Part shown: one piece after another, positions 7,461 through 10,544 of the stretch
Numbering within the stretch: the first letter of the stretch is position 1
Layout of the letters: the number at the start of each line of letters is the position of its first letter
NCBI GenBank assembly: GCA_900544525.1
Contig: UQVN01000101.1
Coordinates: forward strand, 1-10,544
Reading direction: 5' to 3'
Length of the DNA stretch: 10,544 nt
DNA from: an uncultured Eubacteriales bacterium
GTDB taxonomy: Bacteria > Bacillota > Clostridia > Lachnospirales > Lachnospiraceae
Notes under the pieces: model-generated
Databases searched by the model: none
The model's input: the letters and a program-made list of their open reading frames with translations, nothing else
What the model was told of the DNA's origin: nothing
Made by a program: the position numbers and the translations under genes

Positions 7461-7806
7461 TCTTATTTTATAGGAAAGTTTAAATAAAGTTATCCATAGG
7501 GTAAATTGATAAAAAGAAGCAAGTCTAGTTATTTTTGCATAGATTAAATATAGAAGTGTTTTTAGAGTGTAAAGATTATATAAATATTATTAGAAAAGTT
7601 ATAGTTTTTTCCATAAGATAGGTGGAAAATAATCAGGTTCTAAAAAAACAATATATGGTATTGAAGAGAAAAAAAGACTGTGATATATTGATAATACAAA
7701 AGAAAAATGGAATTATATGGAAAAATGTGTTCAAAAAGCAAAACATTTGGAAGATTTTTTCTATGAGGATTAAAATTTGACATAAAATAAATAAAGGAGG
7801 AAAAAT
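7461..7806. other. AT-rich 346-nt stretch without a convincing gene
   Basis: This gap separates aroK from the large surface-protein gene. I see no tRNA-like fold, no riboswitch signature and no clear T-tailed hairpin after aroK. Two short open frames exist: GTG 7622 to 7780 (52 codons, Lys/Ile-rich) and a stop-interrupted frame over about 7633-7773. Neither has a good ribosome site. TTGACA at 7777-7782 looks like a -35 box, but the matching -10 position would fall on the ribosome site and start of the next gene without a TATAAT-like sequence. AAAGGAGG at 7793-7800 is the ribosome site of the next gene. A promoter for that gene should lie here but I cannot place it with confidence. Confidence 0.6.
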
Positions 7807-10544
7807 ATGAAAAAAGTCATAGCAGGAGTTTTAGTGGCAAGTTGTGTTTTGAGTGGAGTTCCAATGCCACAACATGTTTTGGCGGAAAATATAAATGAAG
7901 AATTATCACAGCAAGAAAATCAACAAACGATGGAAACTGTAGAGGAGACACAAAAGGAAGTACAACCTAATGTTATTTCTAATAGCGCAATTTCATTTTT
8001 AGAGGAAAGCAGTATAAGTCAAGAAGAAAGGCTTACGATTAATCGTGTAGATCAAATTGATACCTATATTAGTGAAGGCAAACAAGGTAAAGTAACGGCC
8101 ATTATGTTACAAGGACAATCATTAAAGGATGAAACTTTAGATAAGCTATATGAATTTTCATATGTAGAAGTGGTTGATTTATCTCAAAATTATTTAACAA
8201 CAATTGATTTCAGTAAATGGCCAAATCTAAAAGCTGTTTGGTTAAATAATAATCAGCTGACATCGTTAGATGTATCTAAGAACACAAAACTTGAAGTATT
8301 AGAAGCCTATGGAAACTATACTTTAACAGGAGACATCGATCTTAGCGCTCACAGTGCCTTAAAGTCACTTGTATTAAATGATACAAATATTCGTAAGTTG
8401 ACTCTTCCAATAGATTCTGCTTTAGAATCTGTATGGTTTAATCACAATCCATCATTACGAGAAGTTGTGTATCCAGCTAAGGCAAGTGGAAATAGTAAGT
8501 TAGAAATTAATCCAAAAGTTCTTTATGAGCAGGATTTTGAAGGGCTACCAAATGATGAGAGTACTTCTACTAATTCCTCTAAAGAGAAGGGAACTTATAT
8601 TGAATGGACAAAGTCAAAGGGTAGTGAAAGTAGTGTAGTAAAGGAAAGTGATAAGGCTTTTTCTGCATACGGTTATACATTAACTGCTAAGTGGCAGTAT
8701 AAAAGCTATACGATTCAATACAAACTTCCAACAAAAGGAATCCAATGGAAAAATGGAGAGAGCGGTGTTGTTCAAGGTGCTTATGGAAAAGAAGTAACCC
8801 TTCCTTCCGAAAGTGATTTTATCATAGATTCCGATTATGAGTGGAAAGGCTGGTCTTCCACAGCAGGAACAGTAAAAGATAATACCCTTGTTGTAAAGCC
8901 AAAACAAAATGGAACAACAGTCATGGTAACTCCTAAAGTTTCAAGAAAGGCCATGTCCGTTACTTTTGAAAAAGCGGATACAGAAGAGGAAGCACAGCAA
9001 GTAGAAGGGATCATGGAAGATTCTATGATTACTGCTGGAAAAAGTTTAAGATTGCCAGCTTGTTCTTATAAAAGAGAAGGATATACCTTTATCGGCTGGA
9101 AAATAAAAGGCGAGACTAAAGTATATCAACCAAATAGTGATTATTATGTGAGCGAAGACTATAGAGGAAATTTAGTTGTTACTGCTCAGTGGAAAGTAAA
9201 TGAAGGAACCATTATTATTGGTGACAGTAAATATGGAGAGCCAAAGAGTGTAGACGTAACAGACGGTGTTCATATTTTAACAAAAGAGGATTTAGAAGTT
9301 ACACAAACAAAAGAAGGATATCAGTTTGCAGGTTGGCTTTATAATGGTAGAAAAGTAGTAGAAGGAGAGAAAATCGTATTAGAGCGTAATGGAGAAAATA
9401 TTACTATTATACCAGATTGGCGAGCAAATAAATACTTTGTAAAATATGAACAAGAAGATGGAAGTGATATCGCTACACAGATTCTTACTTATGATGAAGC
9501 TACGGCAAGTATTGTAGAAGAAAATCAAGTGGATCAAAAGAAAGATTATAGCTTTGTTGGTTGGAAAAGAAAAAGTGATAATACAAGAGCCTATAATCAA
9601 GATACCGTATATTATTTAGGACAGCCATTAGTGAACCTTACTGCTACTGATGGAGAAACCGTAACATTACAACCAGTATATCGAGAAAAATCAAGACAGA
9701 TGGTGATTACAAGAGAAAGAGGGGATAGCCCTGTTTATACTGGAAATCCGATTCAATTAGATGATTTAAAAGTAAAAGTTGAAGAGAAGGAGCTGGCATT
9801 GAATGTGGATTATACTTTAGAGTATAAAAATAATATCAATGCAGGTATTGCTTCTGTGACAGCAAAACCGATTAGTGGTAAACCTTATGATGAAACAACG
9901 ATTACATTCCAAATTCAAAAAGCATCTATGCCTAATGATATCACTGTTGAAGGATACACAGGAGAATATGATGGAAAAGAACATTCTGTCACGGTAAATG
10001 GAACATTATATACTTCTACTGTTTATTATCGTGTGGAAGGAGAAAACCAATGGACAACAGAAAATCCGAAATTTACTTTTGGAGATGTATGGGTAGAAGT
10101 TCAAGTAAGAGATCCAAATTATTATACATTGAACACAAAAGTACAAGTGAAGATTTCTGAGCAAAAATCTAGTGAACAGACGGAACAAGGCGATTCCTCT
10201 AATACGGATCAACCAAGTAAACCAGATACACCAAATAATTCAGGTGGTTCTGGAAATTCAGGAAATACCTCTGGCGGCGGTGGAGCAGTTGCACCATCCG
10301 TACCAAGTGTACCATCTGTTCCAACGGTTCCAACTACACCAGATAATTCAAAACCAGAAAATACAGAAGATGCAAAAGAAGAGCAAAAACCATCTGATAG
10401 CACAGATACAAAGAAAGACTTTGTTGTTCCTAAAATAGAAAAACAAGAATTTACAGGTAAAAAAGTAACTCCAAAATTTGTTGTAAAAGATGGAGATAAG
10501 AAATTAGAAGAAGGAAAAGATTATAAGATTACTTATAAAAATAA
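7807..10544 (+). CDS. Large secreted surface protein with leucine-rich, InlB B-like and Ig-like repeats (3' end outside window)
   Basis: The frame is open for 912 codons from ATG 7807 to the window edge, with AAAGGAGG at 7793-7800, 6 nt upstream. I know no specific name for it. Residues 1-26 form a signal peptide ending VLA before Glu27; VASC at 10-13 also fits a lipobox, but its hydrophobic run would be very short. About five leucine-rich repeats of roughly 21 residues span 121-220. Residues 297-625 hold about four InlB B-like (Flg_new) units with GW at 348, 430, 509 and 585. Residues 640-705 resemble a Lachnospiraceae surface repeat (YTG...DYTLEYKNN.NAG), and 712-785 another beta module (YTGEYDGKEHSV). 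A low-complexity linker spans about 785-878, then a second YTG-type module begins (EFTGKK, GKDYKITYKN). The modular build suggests an adhesin or other cell-surface protein. The anchor (LPxTG, SLH or choline-binding) would lie in the unseen C-terminus. A link to sialic-acid use is only positional. Confidence 0.9.
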   Translation, partial: MKKVIAGVLVASCVLSGVPMPQHVLAENINEELSQQENQQTMETVEETQKEVQPNVISNSAISFLEESSISQEERLTINRVDQIDTYISEGKQGKVTAIMLQGQSLKDETLDKLYEFSYVEVVDLSQNYLTTIDFSKWPNLKAVWLNNNQLTSLDVSKNTKLEVLEAYGNYTLTGDIDLSAHSALKSLVLNDTNIRKLTLPIDSALESVWFNHNPSLREVVYPAKASGNSKLEINPKVLYEQDFEGLPNDESTSTNSSKEKGTYIEWTKSKGSESSVVKESDKAFSAYGYTLTAKWQYKSYTIQYKLPTKGIQWKNGESGVVQGAYGKEVTLPSESDFIIDSDYEWKGWSSTAGTVKDNTLVVKPKQNGTTVMVTPKVSRKAMSVTFEKADTEEEAQQVEGIMEDSMITAGKSLRLPACSYKREGYTFIGWKIKGETKVYQPNSDYYVSEDYRGNLVVTAQWKVNEGTIIIGDSKYGEPKSVDVTDGVHILTKEDLEVTQTKEGYQFAGWLYNGRKVVEGEKIVLERNGENITIIPDWRANKYFVKYEQEDGSDIATQILTYDEATASIVEENQVDQKKDYSFVGWKRKSDNTRAYNQDTVYYLGQPLVNLTATDGETVTLQPVYREKSRQMVITRERGDSPVYTGNPIQLDDLKVKVEEKELALNVDYTLEYKNNINAGIASVTAKPISGKPYDETTITFQIQKASMPNDITVEGYTGEYDGKEHSVTVNGTLYTSTVYYRVEGENQWTTENPKFTFGDVWVEVQVRDPNYYTLNTKVQVKISEQKSSEQTEQGDSSNTDQPSKPDTPNNSGGSGNSGNTSGGGGAVAPSVPSVPSVPTVPTTPDNSKPENTEDAKEEQKPSDSTDTKKDFVVPKIEKQEFTGKKVTPKFVVKDGDKKLEEGKDYKITYKN
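8167..8466 (+). repeat. Leucine-rich repeat block
   Basis: Residues 121-220 of the surface protein repeat a pattern of about 21 residues of the type L..L.L..N.L..LD.S. The conserved Asn falls near residues 128, 149, 170, 194 and 214. Examples are VVDLSQNYLTTIDFSKW and AVWLNNNQLTSLDVSK. The last units are degenerate. Such short LRR blocks form curved binding surfaces in bacterial adhesins such as internalins. Confidence 0.8.
8695..9681 (+). repeat. Four InlB B-like (Flg_new) protein repeats
   Basis: Residues 297-625 fall into about four units of 76-87 residues. Each has an aromatic/Gly-Trp core (EWKGW 345-349, GYTFIGW 425-431, GYQFAGW 504-510, DYSFVGW 580-586) and ends on a hydrophobic-strand-plus-aromatic signature (VVTAQW at 462, IIPDW at 538, LQPVY at 625). 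A partial unit ending LTAKW (296) precedes them. The third boundary is followed by YFVKYEQEDGSDIA, which also resembles the start of a MucBP domain. DNA identity between units is low, so these are old, diverged duplications. Confidence 0.75.
10294..10341 (+). repeat. Short Pro-Ser/Thr-Val tandem repeat in the linker
   Basis: Residues 830-845 of the surface protein read as tandem Pro-Ser-Val units that become Pro-Thr-Val and Pro-Thr-Thr. A Gly/Ser/Asn-rich tract lies just before. The codons differ between units, so the DNA repeat is imperfect and probably not slippage-prone. It is likely a flexible, wall-spanning spacer between beta modules. Confidence 0.65.

Noticed and set aside
7777..7782. 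Consensus -35 box TTGACA just before the surface-protein gene
   Set aside because: A -10 box 17 nt later would fall on 7800-7805, inside the ribosome site and spacer, and the sequence there is A-rich with no TATAAT-like match.
10209..10403. Minus-strand open frame rich in Gly, Thr and Pro
   Set aside because: It is the complement of the low-complexity Pro/Ser/Gly linker in the surface-protein gene, whose frame continues on both sides; it has no ribosome site.
1..10544. CRISPR array, insertion sequence, phage genes, tRNA or rRNA
   Set aside because: No regular direct repeats with spacers, transposase motifs, terminal inverted repeats or RNA-gene signatures were seen on reading both strands.

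Overview
The window is AT-rich and reads almost entirely on the + strand. It has strong AGGAGG-type ribosome sites, a lipobox substrate-binding protein, a CUT1-type sugar ABC transporter, and a surface protein built from leucine-rich and InlB B-like repeats. These traits point to a low-GC Bacillota, most likely a gut Lachnospiraceae related to Ruminococcus (Mediterraneibacter) gnavus or Blautia. Species cannot be settled from the sequence.

Positions 1-6783 hold a sialic-acid scavenging operon: an ABC solute-binding lipoprotein (51-1421), two permeases (1550-2440 and 2442-3278), a Gfo/Idh/MocA oxidoreductase (3381-4487) and a secreted CBM40-GH33 sialidase (4569-6731). Gene order and protein types match, as I recall it, the R. 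gnavus nan locus for 2,7-anhydro-Neu5Ac. There an intramolecular trans-sialidase (IT-sialidase) releases 2,7-anhydro-Neu5Ac from host mucin, a dedicated transporter (SAT2) imports it, and NanOx converts it to Neu5Ac inside the cell. Eight key residues of the sialidase, including the Thr and Trp linked to the IT reaction, fall at a constant offset of -3 from the R. gnavus NanH numbering I remember. The operon has an internal hairpin terminator after the binding-protein gene and a strong terminator after the sialidase gene. No ATPase and no nanA/nanE/nanK genes lie in the window, so those steps must be encoded elsewhere.

Positions 6784-7460 hold a stand-alone shikimate kinase (aroK) with its own well-formed promoter, unrelated to sialic acid. 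Positions 7461-7806 are an AT-rich stretch with no convincing gene, though it may contain a decayed small reading frame.

Positions 7807-10544 hold the first 912 codons of a large secreted surface protein that runs off the window. Its order is signal peptide, about five leucine-rich repeats, about four 80-residue InlB B-like (Flg_new) repeats, a Lachnospiraceae-type Ig-like module, a second beta module, a Gly/Pro/Ser/Thr-rich linker, and the start of another Ig-like module. It is probably an adhesin or other cell-surface protein. Its position near the sialidase operon is suggestive of a host-mucus lifestyle but does not prove a functional link.
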